From assembly GCA_022844165.1 (NCBI GenBank), contig JALHMH010000004.1:136197-200196 (forward strand): a stretch of 64,000 nucleotides of DNA. The letters are read 5' to 3'. Both the position numbers and the translations under genes were made by a program. The stretch comes from Lysobacterales bacterium (lineage in GTDB: Bacteria > Pseudomonadota > Gammaproteobacteria > Xanthomonadales > SZUA-5). A model generated the notes under the pieces. The model saw nothing but the letters and a program-made list of their open reading frames with translations. It was not told the origin of the DNA and did no database searches. This document shows, piece after piece, positions 28,474-38,224 of this stretch. Every line of letters begins with the position of its first letter. Positions within the stretch are counted from its first letter, which is position 1.

Positions 28474-29508
28474 ATGCGTTGGGTCATTGTTTTCTCATTG
28501 TTGGCCTGGGTGGCGGCGGAAGCGCGCACGCGTATCGACTACAACGGCGCGATGAACCGCGCGCAGGCGGCGGTTTTGTCCGGAAACGTCGATCCCGAAC
28601 GGGATTTGGCGCCGGTGCTCCAGTCTTACGTTTTTCTGGCCGAAACCGGCGACTCATCGCATTTGCCCTACTCGCTCAACATCGAACGTCTGGCGCGTGT
28701 CGATGGTTCCAGCCCGCAGTCAGTGAAGCGCTGGTTCGGAGAGATCGCGCCGCGATACCTGGTACCGCTGATCGAGGGCAAGACGCCAGCAGGCCCTCGA
28801 GGGCGTGCGCTTTTGATGCTGAATCGGATGCAAGTGGATGAGTCCACCATGGACCGCGCGATTGAGATCGCCAGCGCCGATCCGGAACTTGCGAACAGCG
28901 TTGACCGAGTGCGCTCGGATCGCCGACGCACACCGAAAACAACGCTGGCTGCGGTCGACGCTGAGCGTGAACGTGCCGCCATCGCTTTTTTGGCGCCACG
29001 CAACATCGGAGTCAATGCCGACAGCTTGCGCAAGGCCGCCGGCGAGGGCGATCTGCTGACGGTCGCGGCATTACTGGATGCCGGCGTCGACGCCAATGCG
29101 CGCGGCATCTCTGGCATGAACGCCATCAGTCAAACCGTTGGCTTCGGCTGCGTGGATAAGGTGCCGGCCACCGACCTTGTCGCGATGTTGCAACTGCTTG
29201 CCAGGCGCGGCGCCCAAATCGGCGGCGCAGACGCAAACGGCGACACCTATCTGCTGGGCGCCGTGCGCAACGGATGTCCGGCTGTCGTCATTGAGGCGTT
29301 GATCGACTTGGGCGAACCGCCCGATGTGCGCGGATCGCGTGGGCTGACTCCGCTCGAAATGGCGATCGCGGCAGCAAATCTGGATGCAGCCGAGGCGCTC
29401 GTCGCGCGCGGCGCACGCTTGAGCGCGCAACAGGTCGATCGTCTGTTCATCGAGCCACCCAGCGATCCACGCGTCAAGGCAATCCTCAAACGTGCCCAAG
29501 GACGATGA
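28474..29508 (+). CDS. Exported ankyrin-repeat protein
   Basis: 344 residues starting with a short signal-like segment (MRWVIVFSLLAWVAAEA), preceded by AAGGGG. Residues 1-180 have no recognisable domain. From about 185 there are ankyrin repeats (LRKAAGEGDLLTVAALLDAGVDANARGI, LLGAVRNGCPAVVIEALIDLG, LTPLEMAIAAANLDAAEALVARGA). Its stop overlaps the next gene (ATGA). A periplasmic protein-interaction role is inferred. Confidence 0.75.
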   Translation: MRWVIVFSLLAWVAAEARTRIDYNGAMNRAQAAVLSGNVDPERDLAPVLQSYVFLAETGDSSHLPYSLNIERLARVDGSSPQSVKRWFGEIAPRYLVPLIEGKTPAGPRGRALLMLNRMQVDESTMDRAIEIASADPELANSVDRVRSDRRRTPKTTLAAVDAERERAAIAFLAPRNIGVNADSLRKAAGEGDLLTVAALLDAGVDANARGISGMNAISQTVGFGCVDKVPATDLVAMLQLLARRGAQIGGADANGDTYLLGAVRNGCPAVVIEALIDLGEPPDVRGSRGLTPLEMAIAAANLDAAEALVARGARLSAQQVDRLFIEPPSDPRVKAILKRAQGR

Positions 29509-30077
29509 TCATGCGATGCCGGATGTTTTCGACTCTGCTCTTGATGCCCTTGATTGCCTTTGGCGAAGCGCCGAGCGAGCTGGGCGATGCGCTGGTCGGT
29601 GCTGCGCTGCGCCGCGATGTCGCAGAAGTGAAGGCGCTGCTGGCCGAAGGCGTGAGCGCTAACGCCCGTTCGCCGACGCTACCGCATTCACCGCTGAACG
29701 CCGCGACGATGGTTGGCTGTGGCAAGGACGAAGGCGACTATGCCCAGGCGTTGCAGATCGTCGATGCGCTGCTTGCGGCTGGCGCAGACCCAAACGCAAC
29801 TGAGGGCGCAGGAACGTCGACGCTGACCATGGCCGCCCAGCGATGCCCTGGCGAGGTTGTGCAGCGAATGCTCGATGCGGGCGGCGACGTGGCGCATCGC
29901 AGCCCGCAAGGATGGGGACCGCTGTCGATGGCGCTGATCGTCAAGAACAAGAGTTCGGCGCGCGTGCTCATCGAACACGGCGCACGTCTGCCCGGCGCGA
30001 CGCTCGACAAGCTGATCAAAACGCCGCCGGACGATCCCGAGTTGAAGGAGCTGATCCGTCGCGCGCGAAAGGGCTGA
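29505..30077 (+). CDS. Short exported ankyrin-repeat protein
   Basis: 190 residues. The ATG at 29505 overlaps the preceding stop (ATGA); ATGs at 29511 and 29523 also occur, the last giving the cleanest signal peptide (MFSTLLLMPLIAFGEA). Three to four ankyrin repeats (AALRRDVAEVKALLAEGVSANARS, DALLAAGADPNATEGAG, LSMALIVKNKSSARVLIEHGA). The tail (LDKLIKTPPDDPELKELIRRA) matches that of the preceding protein (VDRLFIEPPSDPRVKAILKRA), showing a tandem duplication. Confidence 0.75.
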   Translation: MIMRCRMFSTLLLMPLIAFGEAPSELGDALVGAALRRDVAEVKALLAEGVSANARSPTLPHSPLNAATMVGCGKDEGDYAQALQIVDALLAAGADPNATEGAGTSTLTMAAQRCPGEVVQRMLDAGGDVAHRSPQGWGPLSMALIVKNKSSARVLIEHGARLPGATLDKLIKTPPDDPELKELIRRARKG

Positions 30078-30257
30078 CTCGCGATTCTCTGCTTTGGAGA
30101 TCGCTGTCTGGTGATCCAGCTTGCTGACGCCGTTCTTCGTTCCGTTGCTTTATCGGTTGCTGATGCGTGAATGGGTGAGGGATGCGTTTCGTCGCGTCTG
30201 AGTTCCCGTGTTATGGTCTGAATTCAGCTTCGATCCAAGCGGACAGGTTGTAAGACG

Positions 30258-31928
30258 ATGCCAGGCGTCTTCTACGAAATCGGAATTCTGCTTGGCTTGG
30301 CGGCCGCAGCAGGCGCTCTTGCACAGTGGTTGAGGCAACCACTGATCGTTGCCTTTATTGCCGTTGGTATCTTCGCAGGCCCCTCCTTTGTTGGCTTATT
30401 GCAGTCGGGCAACGAAGTCGACCTGCTCGCTCGCCTTGGGATTGCACTGCTTCTGTTTGTGGTTGGACTGAAGCTTGACTTGCACATCATCCGCACGGTT
30501 GGGCCGGTCGCACTGGCATCGGGTCTCGGGCAGGTCATTTTCACCTCTGTGATCGGCTATGTGCTCGGATTGCTGCTTGGTTTGGACCACATTGCGGCGA
30601 TTTATGTGGCCGTTGCGCTGACCTTTTCCAGCACCATCATTATTGTCAAGCTGCTGTCCGACAAGCGCGAGGTCGATTCGCTTCATGGACGAATTGCGAT
30701 CGGTTTTTTGATCGTTCAGGACATCGTCGTTGTGTTGGTCATGATCGCCCTGACGGCGTTCGGGAGTGCGGAAGCGAATCGTAGTTTTGGTCAGGAAGCG
30801 CTGTGGATTGTTGCAAAAGGCGTCGCCATGTTGGTCAGCGTTGCGTTGCTGATGCGATACGTCCTGCCGCACCTCACGCAGCGACTTGCTCGAACGCCGG
30901 AGTTGCTGGTGCTGTTTGCGATTGCCTGGGCGGTTCTGGGCGCGATGGTCGGCGATGCATTGGGATTCAGCAAGGAGGTCGGCGCCTTCTTGGCCGGCGT
31001 TTCGATTGCCTCGACCGCATTTCGCGAACAAATAGCAGCGCGCCTTGTCAGTCTGCGCGATTTTCTTTTGCTCTTCTTCTTCGTCGAATTGGGCGCCTCT
31101 CTGGACCTGGGTACCTTAGGCGCTCAGTGGTTCTCGGCGATGGTGTTCTCGCTGTTCGTATTGATTGGAAATCCGTTGATCGTCATGGCCATTATGGGTT
31201 ACATGGGCTACCGCAAACGAACGGGTTTCCTCGCGGGCCTCACCGTTGCGCAAATCAGTGAATTTTCATTGATTCTGGCCGGGCTCGGATTGAGCCTGGG
31301 ACATCTGGACCGCGAGACGGTCGGTCTGGTCACGCTGGTTGGACTGGTGACGATCAGCGCCTCGACCTATCTGATCTTGTACTCGCATCCGATTTACGAG
31401 CGACTCGCGCCATGGCTCGGTGTGTTCGAGCGTAAAGTCGCGTTCCGCGAGCAGCGGGCGACGCCAAGCCAGTTGGAACCTGATGTATTGCTGTTTGGCA
31501 TAGGGCGTTTCGGCAAGGCGCTAGCAGAAAATCTTCGCTCCGGCGGATGCCGGCTACTGGTCATCGATTTCGATCCAGAGGCGATTCGAAGTCAGAAACT
31601 TGAGGGATTTGCGGTTCAGTACGGTGACGCTTCTGATCCAGAGTTTATCGCCGCCTTGCCCATTCAAAAAGCGAATTGCGTAGTTTGCACGATCCGCGAT
31701 GTCGATATTGGCCAGACGCTCGTCCAGAGTTTGCGGCAACTGGGATTTGTCGGCAAGATCGCTGTCGCTGCCGAGGCACAATCGGATGTTGAGCGTTTGA
31801 CCCAGCTCGGCGTCGACAGAGTGTTTGTTCCGTACGCTGATGCTGCACGTGAGGCGGCGAAGTTTGTTCTGGGTTCCGATCAGGAGGGACGGCATGAGGA
31901 GCTTCAGGAGCATCCTGTTCGTTTGTGA
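30258..31928 (+). CDS. CPA2-family monovalent cation/H+ antiporter with TrkA-N domain (Kef-like)
   Basis: 556 residues. About twelve membrane segments occupy residues 4-385 (GILLGLAAAAGALAQWL, IALLLFVVGLKLDLHII, FLAGVSIASTAF). A cytoplasmic TrkA-N Rossmann domain follows at about 412-525 (LLFGIGRFGKALAENL, LLVIDFDPEAI, YGDASDPEF). Such proteins carry out K+(Na+)/H+ exchange or ligand-gated K+ efflux. The downstream UspA gene begins inside its 3' end, so pump and stress protein are co-expressed. Confidence 0.9.
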   Translation: MPGVFYEIGILLGLAAAAGALAQWLRQPLIVAFIAVGIFAGPSFVGLLQSGNEVDLLARLGIALLLFVVGLKLDLHIIRTVGPVALASGLGQVIFTSVIGYVLGLLLGLDHIAAIYVAVALTFSSTIIIVKLLSDKREVDSLHGRIAIGFLIVQDIVVVLVMIALTAFGSAEANRSFGQEALWIVAKGVAMLVSVALLMRYVLPHLTQRLARTPELLVLFAIAWAVLGAMVGDALGFSKEVGAFLAGVSIASTAFREQIAARLVSLRDFLLLFFFVELGASLDLGTLGAQWFSAMVFSLFVLIGNPLIVMAIMGYMGYRKRTGFLAGLTVAQISEFSLILAGLGLSLGHLDRETVGLVTLVGLVTISASTYLILYSHPIYERLAPWLGVFERKVAFREQRATPSQLEPDVLLFGIGRFGKALAENLRSGGCRLLVIDFDPEAIRSQKLEGFAVQYGDASDPEFIAALPIQKANCVVCTIRDVDIGQTLVQSLRQLGFVGKIAVAAEAQSDVERLTQLGVDRVFVPYADAAREAAKFVLGSDQEGRHEELQEHPVRL

Positions 31929-32826
31929 TGCAGCGACGTCAGATGCGGCCCTCGCACGCGTTGCCAGCCTGGCAGACCATCAGCAGGCGCGGCTGACGAT
32001 CATTGATGTGGTTGCTCCGTTGGCTTCTGCCGAGCAGACGGCTTTGCTGGTACTCGAACGTCATCGCGCCCTTGAAGCGCTATGTGCGCCGTTTCGCGCG
32101 TTAGCTGCGTCGACGATCGAAGTGTCGACGGGCAAGCGCTTCGTTGAGGCCATACGGCGAGTGCTGCGCGACAATCACGACTTATTGGTCAAGAGCGCCG
32201 AGAACCCCAGTTGGACAGAGCGCTTGTTTGGCAGCGAAGATATGCACCTGCTGCGCAAGTGTCCCTGTCCTGTCTGGCTGATGCGGCCCGATGAAGAGGT
32301 GAGCTATCGAACTGTTCTTGCGGCCATCGATGTTGATCCAGACGTATCGGATGATGCGCAAGAGCTCAACGACAACATCCTTGAATTGGCGAGTGCGCTC
32401 GCCGTGGCGGACTTCGCTGCGCTGCATGTGCTCCACGTGTGGGATAGTCCGGAGGCAGGGTTTGTACGCCTCTGGGCGGATGATCCGGCGTCCGCTGAGC
32501 GCAGCGTTCTGAGCGGTGCGTCGACGCGGCATCGCGAAGCCGCCGAGCGGCAGCTGGGACGGCTGGCCCAGTCTCTGGGGAGCGAGGCGTATCGGCACTT
32601 GGCTCCGAAGCTCCATGTGATTCATGGCAATCCGCGCGATACGATTCCTGCACAAGCAGCACAGTTGGGTGCCCAGTTGGTGGTGATGGGCACCGTGGCA
32701 CGTAAAGGCGTTGCCGGCGTGCTGATCGGCAATACCGCGGAGGATGTTCTGGATCAACTTCGGTGTGCCGTGTTGGCCCTCAAGCCGGCGTGGTTTGCCT
32801 CGCCGTTGTCGCCGCCGGCAATTTGA
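31894..32826 (+). CDS. Tandem-domain universal stress protein (UspA family)
   Basis: 310 residues from ATG 31894, preceded by a strong CAGGAGGGA ribosome binding site and overlapping the antiporter gene by 35 bases. Two Usp domains are seen: residues 1-135 (degenerate) and about 145-300, the latter with the ATP-binding G-x2-G-x9-G pattern in MGTVARKGVAGVLIGNTAE. UspE-like proteins protect under starvation or oxygen limitation. The stop faces the P-type ATPase stop 18 bases away. Confidence 0.9.
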   Translation: MRSFRSILFVCDAATSDAALARVASLADHQQARLTIIDVVAPLASAEQTALLVLERHRALEALCAPFRALAASTIEVSTGKRFVEAIRRVLRDNHDLLVKSAENPSWTERLFGSEDMHLLRKCPCPVWLMRPDEEVSYRTVLAAIDVDPDVSDDAQELNDNILELASALAVADFAALHVLHVWDSPEAGFVRLWADDPASAERSVLSGASTRHREAAERQLGRLAQSLGSEAYRHLAPKLHVIHGNPRDTIPAQAAQLGAQLVVMGTVARKGVAGVLIGNTAEDVLDQLRCAVLALKPAWFASPLSPPAI

Positions 32827-32844
32827 TGCGAACACTCGGTTCCT

Positions 32845-35580
32845 TTACCGGCTGCGAAACGCGCCCAGCCAACGCAACCGCACCTGCTTTTCCAATTCGA
32901 TGAGCGCAAAAAAGGCGCCGCCGACGAGCACGATCAGCAGGCCATCGTTCAGCGGAACCGCAGCGGTACCGAAAATCGCCTGCAACGGCGGCAGATAGGT
33001 GATCGCGAACTGCGCGCCGGTGACGATCGCCACCACCGCCCACACAACGGGTGTGCCGCGTATCGCTGACCATCGCAGCGACGTGCCGTAGATGTTGCGA
33101 ATGAAAAAGAGATGGAAAATTTCCAGAACCACCAGCGTGTTGAGCGCGATCGTACGCGCCAGCTCCAACGAGTGACCTTGGCCAAGCGCATGGTGGTACA
33201 TACCGAAGACGGCGCCCAGGAACAGCAACGAGACAAGAACAACGTGCCATACAAGATCGGGGCCCAGTAGCGCTTCATCGCGCCGACGTGGTGGACGTTG
33301 CATGGTCTGGATCTCGGTCGGTTCGAAAGCCAGCGCGAGTCCCAGCGTTGCGGCGGTGATTAAGTTGATCCAGAGAATCTGCACCGGCGTCACCGGCAAA
33401 GACATCCCCATCAGCAGTGCGACGATGACCGTCAACGCCTCACCGGCATTGGTCGGCAAGGTCCAGCTGATGACCTTTTTGATGTTGTCGTAAACCGTTC
33501 GGCCTTCGCGTATTGCTGCGACAATCGAAGCGAAGTTGTCGTCGGCGAGCACCAGATCGGCCGCCTCTTTGGCAGCTTCCGTGCCCTTCTTGCCCATCGC
33601 AATGCCGGCGTCGGCGCGCTTGAGGGCCGGTGCATCGTTGACGCCATCGCCCGTCATGGCCACGCTCAAACCGTGGGCTTGCAGCGCCTCGACCAGCCGC
33701 AATTTGTGTTCTGGGCTGGTACGCGCAAATACATCGTATTCCAGTACTGCCTGATTCAGCGCCGCCTCGCTCATGGCATCCAGCTTGGGGCCGGTCAGTA
33801 CGGCGGTTCGCGCGAACCCGATTTGTTGCGCGATGGCTGAGGCGGTACCGGCGTGGTCGCCTGTGATCATTTTGACCGAGATGCCGGCACTCAAACAGTC
33901 GGCGATCGCCTGAAGCGCCTCAAGGCGCGGCGGATCGATCAAACCGACCATTCCGAGCAGCGTCAGCCCGTTCTCCACCGTCGTGCGCTCGAAAGCTGGC
34001 CGAGCGGCATCGACTCGGCGCACAGCGAAGGCGAGTACGCGTTGTCCGTGTGCGGCGATGGCATCGATTTGCGCATGCCAAAAAGCCTGATCCAATGGCG
34101 CGGAATCGTTGCCAGAAGTGCGTTGCGTGGCGCAATTGGCGAGAATTTGCTCTGGCGCCCCCTTGACGAAAACAAGGCGATTTTGGTCCGCGTCTTCGTG
34201 CAGAGTGGCCATGTATCGATGTCGCGCATCGAAGGGGATTGCATCAATGCGTGGCCATCGGCGGCGTTCCTGATCGAGGCGCAGGCCGACTTTTGCCGCG
34301 AACGCGAGCAGTGCACCTTCCATCGGATCGCCGTCGATGACCCAGGCGTTGTCGCGTTCGCCCAGCGCGGCATCGTTGCAGAGCAGTGCAGCGAGAGCCA
34401 ATTCGGTGAGGGACCGAACATCGCCATCGCGATGCCGGCGGTGGCGGATGGCGCCGAACGGTGCGTAACCGTCGCCCTCGATATCGCAGGCGGTGCTCGA
34501 TGTCAGTGCAGAGGCAACCAACATCTCGTTGCGCGTCAGCGTGCCAGTTTTGTCGGTGCATACCACCGATACCGATCCGATCGTCTCGATGGCGGGCAGG
34601 CGGCGGACGATCGCGTTGCGGGCTGCCATCGAGCGGACCCCGATCGCGAGCGTTATGCTGAGCACGGCCGGCAGGCCTTCTGGTATTGCGGCGACTGACA
34701 GGCCAACCACGGCCATGAACAACTCGGCGAACGGATAGTGCGCAGCGTAATAGCCGTAGATCAGCAGCGATACGGCAACCGCGAGGATCAGCCAGGTCAG
34801 CCAGTGGCCGAAGCGCTGAATCTGCGCGACCAACGGCGTGGTCAGGGTTGCGACGTTTGCCAATAATTGACCGATGCGCCCGATTTCCGTGGCCATGCCG
34901 GTTGCGATGACAACACCCACGCCGGTGCCTGCCGTTACGACGGTGCCGGAAAAAGCCAGACACGTTCGCTCGCCGAGCGCGACATCGCTGGCGACCGGAT
35001 CGAGTTGTTTCTCGACAGGGACAGACTCGCCGGTCAGCGCTGACTCCTGAACCGACAGCCCGCGCTCTTGGATCAAACGCAGATCGGCCGGTACGCGATC
35101 GCCCGCCTCAATGCTGACAATGTCGCCGGGCACGAGCTGTTCGCCATCGATCCCGATGCGGATGCCATCGCGGAACACGCTGGCGCGTGGCGCAAGCAGG
35201 TTGCGAATGGCATCCATGGCTTGCTCGGCTTTGCCCTCCTGGACATACCCGATCGCGGCATTGATCAGAACGACGGCAAGAATGACAGCCGCATCGATCC
35301 AGTGCCCGAGTAGCGCGGTCATCAGCGCAGCTCCGAGGAGCACATAAATCAGCACGTTGTGGAACTGCGAAAACAGGCGCCGAAGGGCGCTGCGGCGCGC
35401 CACCGCCGGTAGACGGTTTGGCCCGATTTCGGCCAACCTCGAAGTGGCTTCTGTCGCGCTCAAACCGTTCGCGGTGGTGCGCAGTTGCGCCAGCGTTTCA
35501 GCTACGTCCAGGGTATGCCATGCCAAGCTGTTGCTTGTCGGCAGGTCGGTTGAGCCGTTTTTGTGCTCCGGTGCGCGCAT
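32845..35580 (-). CDS. P-type cation-transporting ATPase (P2 type)
   Basis: 911 residues. Phosphorylation motif DKTGTLT with Asp343, actuator loop TGES at 183-186, membrane motif PEGLP at 300-304, hinge TGDGVNDAPALK, and about ten membrane segments. The PEGLP motif and overall layout fit a Ca2+ or related P2A pump, but the ion cannot be fixed from sequence. It is the last gene of a minus-strand operon ldhA-lctP-ATPase, 13 bases after lctP. Association with lactate genes suggests an ion or pH homeostasis role during fermentation. Confidence 0.9.
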   Translation of the reverse strand: MRAPEHKNGSTDLPTSNSLAWHTLDVAETLAQLRTTANGLSATEATSRLAEIGPNRLPAVARRSALRRLFSQFHNVLIYVLLGAALMTALLGHWIDAAVILAVVLINAAIGYVQEGKAEQAMDAIRNLLAPRASVFRDGIRIGIDGEQLVPGDIVSIEAGDRVPADLRLIQERGLSVQESALTGESVPVEKQLDPVASDVALGERTCLAFSGTVVTAGTGVGVVIATGMATEIGRIGQLLANVATLTTPLVAQIQRFGHWLTWLILAVAVSLLIYGYYAAHYPFAELFMAVVGLSVAAIPEGLPAVLSITLAIGVRSMAARNAIVRRLPAIETIGSVSVVCTDKTGTLTRNEMLVASALTSSTACDIEGDGYAPFGAIRHRRHRDGDVRSLTELALAALLCNDAALGERDNAWVIDGDPMEGALLAFAAKVGLRLDQERRRWPRIDAIPFDARHRYMATLHEDADQNRLVFVKGAPEQILANCATQRTSGNDSAPLDQAFWHAQIDAIAAHGQRVLAFAVRRVDAARPAFERTTVENGLTLLGMVGLIDPPRLEALQAIADCLSAGISVKMITGDHAGTASAIAQQIGFARTAVLTGPKLDAMSEAALNQAVLEYDVFARTSPEHKLRLVEALQAHGLSVAMTGDGVNDAPALKRADAGIAMGKKGTEAAKEAADLVLADDNFASIVAAIREGRTVYDNIKKVISWTLPTNAGEALTVIVALLMGMSLPVTPVQILWINLITAATLGLALAFEPTEIQTMQRPPRRRDEALLGPDLVWHVVLVSLLFLGAVFGMYHHALGQGHSLELARTIALNTLVVLEIFHLFFIRNIYGTSLRWSAIRGTPVVWAVVAIVTGAQFAITYLPPLQAIFGTAAVPLNDGLLIVLVGGAFFALIELEKQVRLRWLGAFRSR

Positions 35581-35593
35581 GAGATCGTCGTAC

Positions 35594-37117
35594 TCAAGTC
35601 ACGGCGTTGAGAATGATGACGAGCATCAGGCCCAGTAACACCAGCGAGGCCAGACACGGTACCAGCGTTCGCCTCAGTATGTCGGCCTCCCGTCCCGCAA
35701 GTCCAACGGTTGCAGCGCCCGCGACGATATTGTGCGGGCAAATGATGTTGCCAATGGCCGCACCGGCGGTTTGCCCAGCGGCCATCCAGGTGCTCGATAA
35801 ACCCAGCGCCGTTGCGGTTTGCGTTTGTAGCGTACTGAAAAGTACGTTCGAAGCCGTTGCTGATCCAGTGACAAAACTGCCCAGCGCGCCAACCGTAGGC
35901 GCGAGCAGCGGCCAACCGCGACCGAAACTCTCCACGGCAGCTGCTTGCAGGGCCGCGATCATTCCCGAATGCAGCATCCATCGCGACAGGCACAACATCG
36001 CAAACAACGCCGCTGCCACTGGAAGCAACCGACGGCCTGAGGCTGTCAGCGCCGGAGCAAGCGGGCGCAGGGATCTGCTCTGTATCCATGTGCCGGCAAG
36101 CAGTGCCGCCACCAATAAGGTGCCAGGGTGACCCAAAGGCTGAATCTGCCCTCGATAATCTTCCCAAAGCCGCCAATGCAGGACCAGGCTGGTCAGCGCA
36201 TTGTCTGGCAGGAGGCGTGTTGCGAATACCAGCAACGTCAGCGAGAAGTAAGGTGCCAACGCGTGTGCCAGCGAAGCGCTGTCAGGCGACGTGTCGCTGG
36301 ATTGATGGTCGTCCGCCCGGTATCGGATCGCCATCGCAAGCACCAACCCGGCGACCAGTGCGCCAACCAGCGTTGGTAGAGCGGGTCCAATCAGGAATGC
36401 AACGCACACGGCAGGTAATGTGAAGCTGGCGGCTGTCAGTGCCGCCCAGCGCCCGACATGCAACGTGCGATCGACGTCCGCGTTGGCCAGCGTGGTGCGG
36501 AATGTTCGCACGAAGTACACCATCATCAGACTCGCCGCGCCGGCATTCAGCAACGCGGTCCGCCAGGCGATCGAATCGCCTGAGAGACCGGTCAGTGTCG
36601 ATTGCGCCGCGACCGGTGTGCCCAGAGCGCCGAAACTGACGCCGATCGCATGTCCCAGCAGGGCCAGTACGACGGACTGCAGCGGCGGAACGCCAAGTCC
36701 CGCCAACAACGGGGCAACCAGTGCTACGGGCGTGCCGAATCCTGCGGCGCCCTCGAGAAACAACGACAGGCACCAGCCAATCAGCAGCACCTGCAACATC
36801 GGTTGGTGCGTTAGCCGACACACGGCTGCGCGCAGCGCGTCCAGTGCACCATTGTTCTGCTGCATCTGGTGCAGCGTCAGCGCCGGCCAGAGTATCCACA
36901 GGATGGTTGCCGTGATGAAAGCGGCTTCCGCCGCAACACCGGCCACCATCAACGCCCCATTTTCGCCTACGTCGAACGCGAGCGTTGCCAGACCCAGCGC
37001 CAGAACCAGGCCGACGCTGCCAGCGCGCGCTGCCGACCAGCCCGCAACCAGCATCAGCGCCAACACGGTCAGGATCGGCGCAACGGCGAGCACTGCCGTC
37101 GCCATGGTCGTACTCAT
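35594..37117 (-). CDS. lctP: L-lactate permease (LctP family)
   Basis: 507 residues, about 13 membrane segments. LctP signatures: LFLEGAAGFGTPVALVAPLL (about 127-146) and ALLGHAIGVSFGALGTPV (about 160-177), plus ATASNVLFSTLQT and GQTAGAAIGNIICPHNI near the C-terminus. It imports or exports lactate and glycolate with protons. The ATG overlaps the end of the D-lactate dehydrogenase gene by 4 bases. Confidence 0.92.
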   Translation of the reverse strand: MSTTMATAVLAVAPILTVLALMLVAGWSAARAGSVGLVLALGLATLAFDVGENGALMVAGVAAEAAFITATILWILWPALTLHQMQQNNGALDALRAAVCRLTHQPMLQVLLIGWCLSLFLEGAAGFGTPVALVAPLLAGLGVPPLQSVVLALLGHAIGVSFGALGTPVAAQSTLTGLSGDSIAWRTALLNAGAASLMMVYFVRTFRTTLANADVDRTLHVGRWAALTAASFTLPAVCVAFLIGPALPTLVGALVAGLVLAMAIRYRADDHQSSDTSPDSASLAHALAPYFSLTLLVFATRLLPDNALTSLVLHWRLWEDYRGQIQPLGHPGTLLVAALLAGTWIQSRSLRPLAPALTASGRRLLPVAAALFAMLCLSRWMLHSGMIAALQAAAVESFGRGWPLLAPTVGALGSFVTGSATASNVLFSTLQTQTATALGLSSTWMAAGQTAGAAIGNIICPHNIVAGAATVGLAGREADILRRTLVPCLASLVLLGLMLVIILNAVT

Positions 37118-38118
37118 GCCACGCGTTCGAGCGACACCGGGTGAGTGGGTCTGCCGTCGCGCGCGTAGGCATCGGCGTTAGCCAGTGTCGTGGTTGCGAT
37201 GGCTGTCATTGCCTGTACGGTAAAGAACCCCTGGTGTCCGGTGATGAGCACGTTCGGAAAGGTCAGTAGTCGCGCAAAGACATCGTCTTGCAGCACGTCT
37301 TCGGAGAGGTCGCGAAAAAACAGATCACCTTCCTCTTCATACACGTCGAGTGCCAGGCCGCCAAGCCGCCCGCGTTTCAATGCGGCGATGGCGGCGCGCG
37401 TATCGATCACCGCACCGCGGCTGGTATTGACCAGCATTGCGCCCGGCTTCATGACGGCGAATGCCGCCGAACCGATCAGGTGCCGCGTGTCCGGTGTCAA
37501 TGGACAATGCAGGCTGACGACATCGCTCGCGCAAAGCAACTCCTGCAAATCGACGTAGTCGACACCGATCGCACGCAGCTCCGGATTGGGAAGTGGATCG
37601 TTCGCCAACACCCGGCACCCGAACGCCGCCATGAGGCGTGCGAATCGGCCCCCGATTTTGCCCGTGCCGACAACGCCGATCGTGCTCCCATGCAGGTCGA
37701 AGCCGAGTAGGCCTTCGAGTGCGAAGTTGCCCTCACGAACGCGGGCGTAGGCGCGGTGAATCTTGCGGTTCAGTGTCAAGATCAGTGCAATCGTATGTTC
37801 CGCGACCGCATACGGCGAATACTCGGGCACGCGCGCGATGGCCACACCGAGCGCAGCAGCGGAAGCCAAATCGACGTGGTTAAACCCGGCCGAGCGCAGC
37901 AGCACGAGCCGAATACCGAGCTGATGTAAGCGCAGCAGCACGCTCGCGTTCAGGCAATCGTTGACGAAAGCGCAAATCGCTTCTGCGCCGTCGGCGGCCG
38001 CGGCCGTCGAGACATCCAGGCGGCTTTCGAGGAAGGTCAGGCTGTGCCTGCCGTCGGCGTTTGCCGCATTGAAAAACCGGCGGTCATAGCTACGGGCGCT
38101 GTAGACGACAATGTGCAT
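37114..38118 (-). CDS. ldhA: D-lactate dehydrogenase (2-hydroxyacid dehydrogenase, LdhA type)
   Basis: 334 residues. Substrate domain LRSAGFNHVDL and YSPYAVAEHTIAL; NAD domain GVVGTGKIGGRFARL (about 149-163); catalytic Arg in VNTSRGAVIDT, Glu in VYEEEGDLFF and His295 in TGHQGFFT. The LdhA subfamily reduces pyruvate to D-lactate with NADH under low oxygen. It is coupled with lctP, so the pair makes and moves lactate. It is the first gene of the operon; the 106 bases before it face the kbp promoter. Confidence 0.93.
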   Translation of the reverse strand: MHIVVYSARSYDRRFFNAANADGRHSLTFLESRLDVSTAAAADGAEAICAFVNDCLNASVLLRLHQLGIRLVLLRSAGFNHVDLASAAALGVAIARVPEYSPYAVAEHTIALILTLNRKIHRAYARVREGNFALEGLLGFDLHGSTIGVVGTGKIGGRFARLMAAFGCRVLANDPLPNPELRAIGVDYVDLQELLCASDVVSLHCPLTPDTRHLIGSAAFAVMKPGAMLVNTSRGAVIDTRAAIAALKRGRLGGLALDVYEEEGDLFFRDLSEDVLQDDVFARLLTFPNVLITGHQGFFTVQAMTAIATTTLANADAYARDGRPTHPVSLERVA

Positions 38119-38224
38119 GGTAGTGTCTCCCGATCGAGATTGGGCGTGCCGCGCGAGTCATCCTGCGACAAGTTTGCGCTGACGGTGGCATAGTCGACAT
38201 TTCCCGTCAAACAAGGAGCACTGT

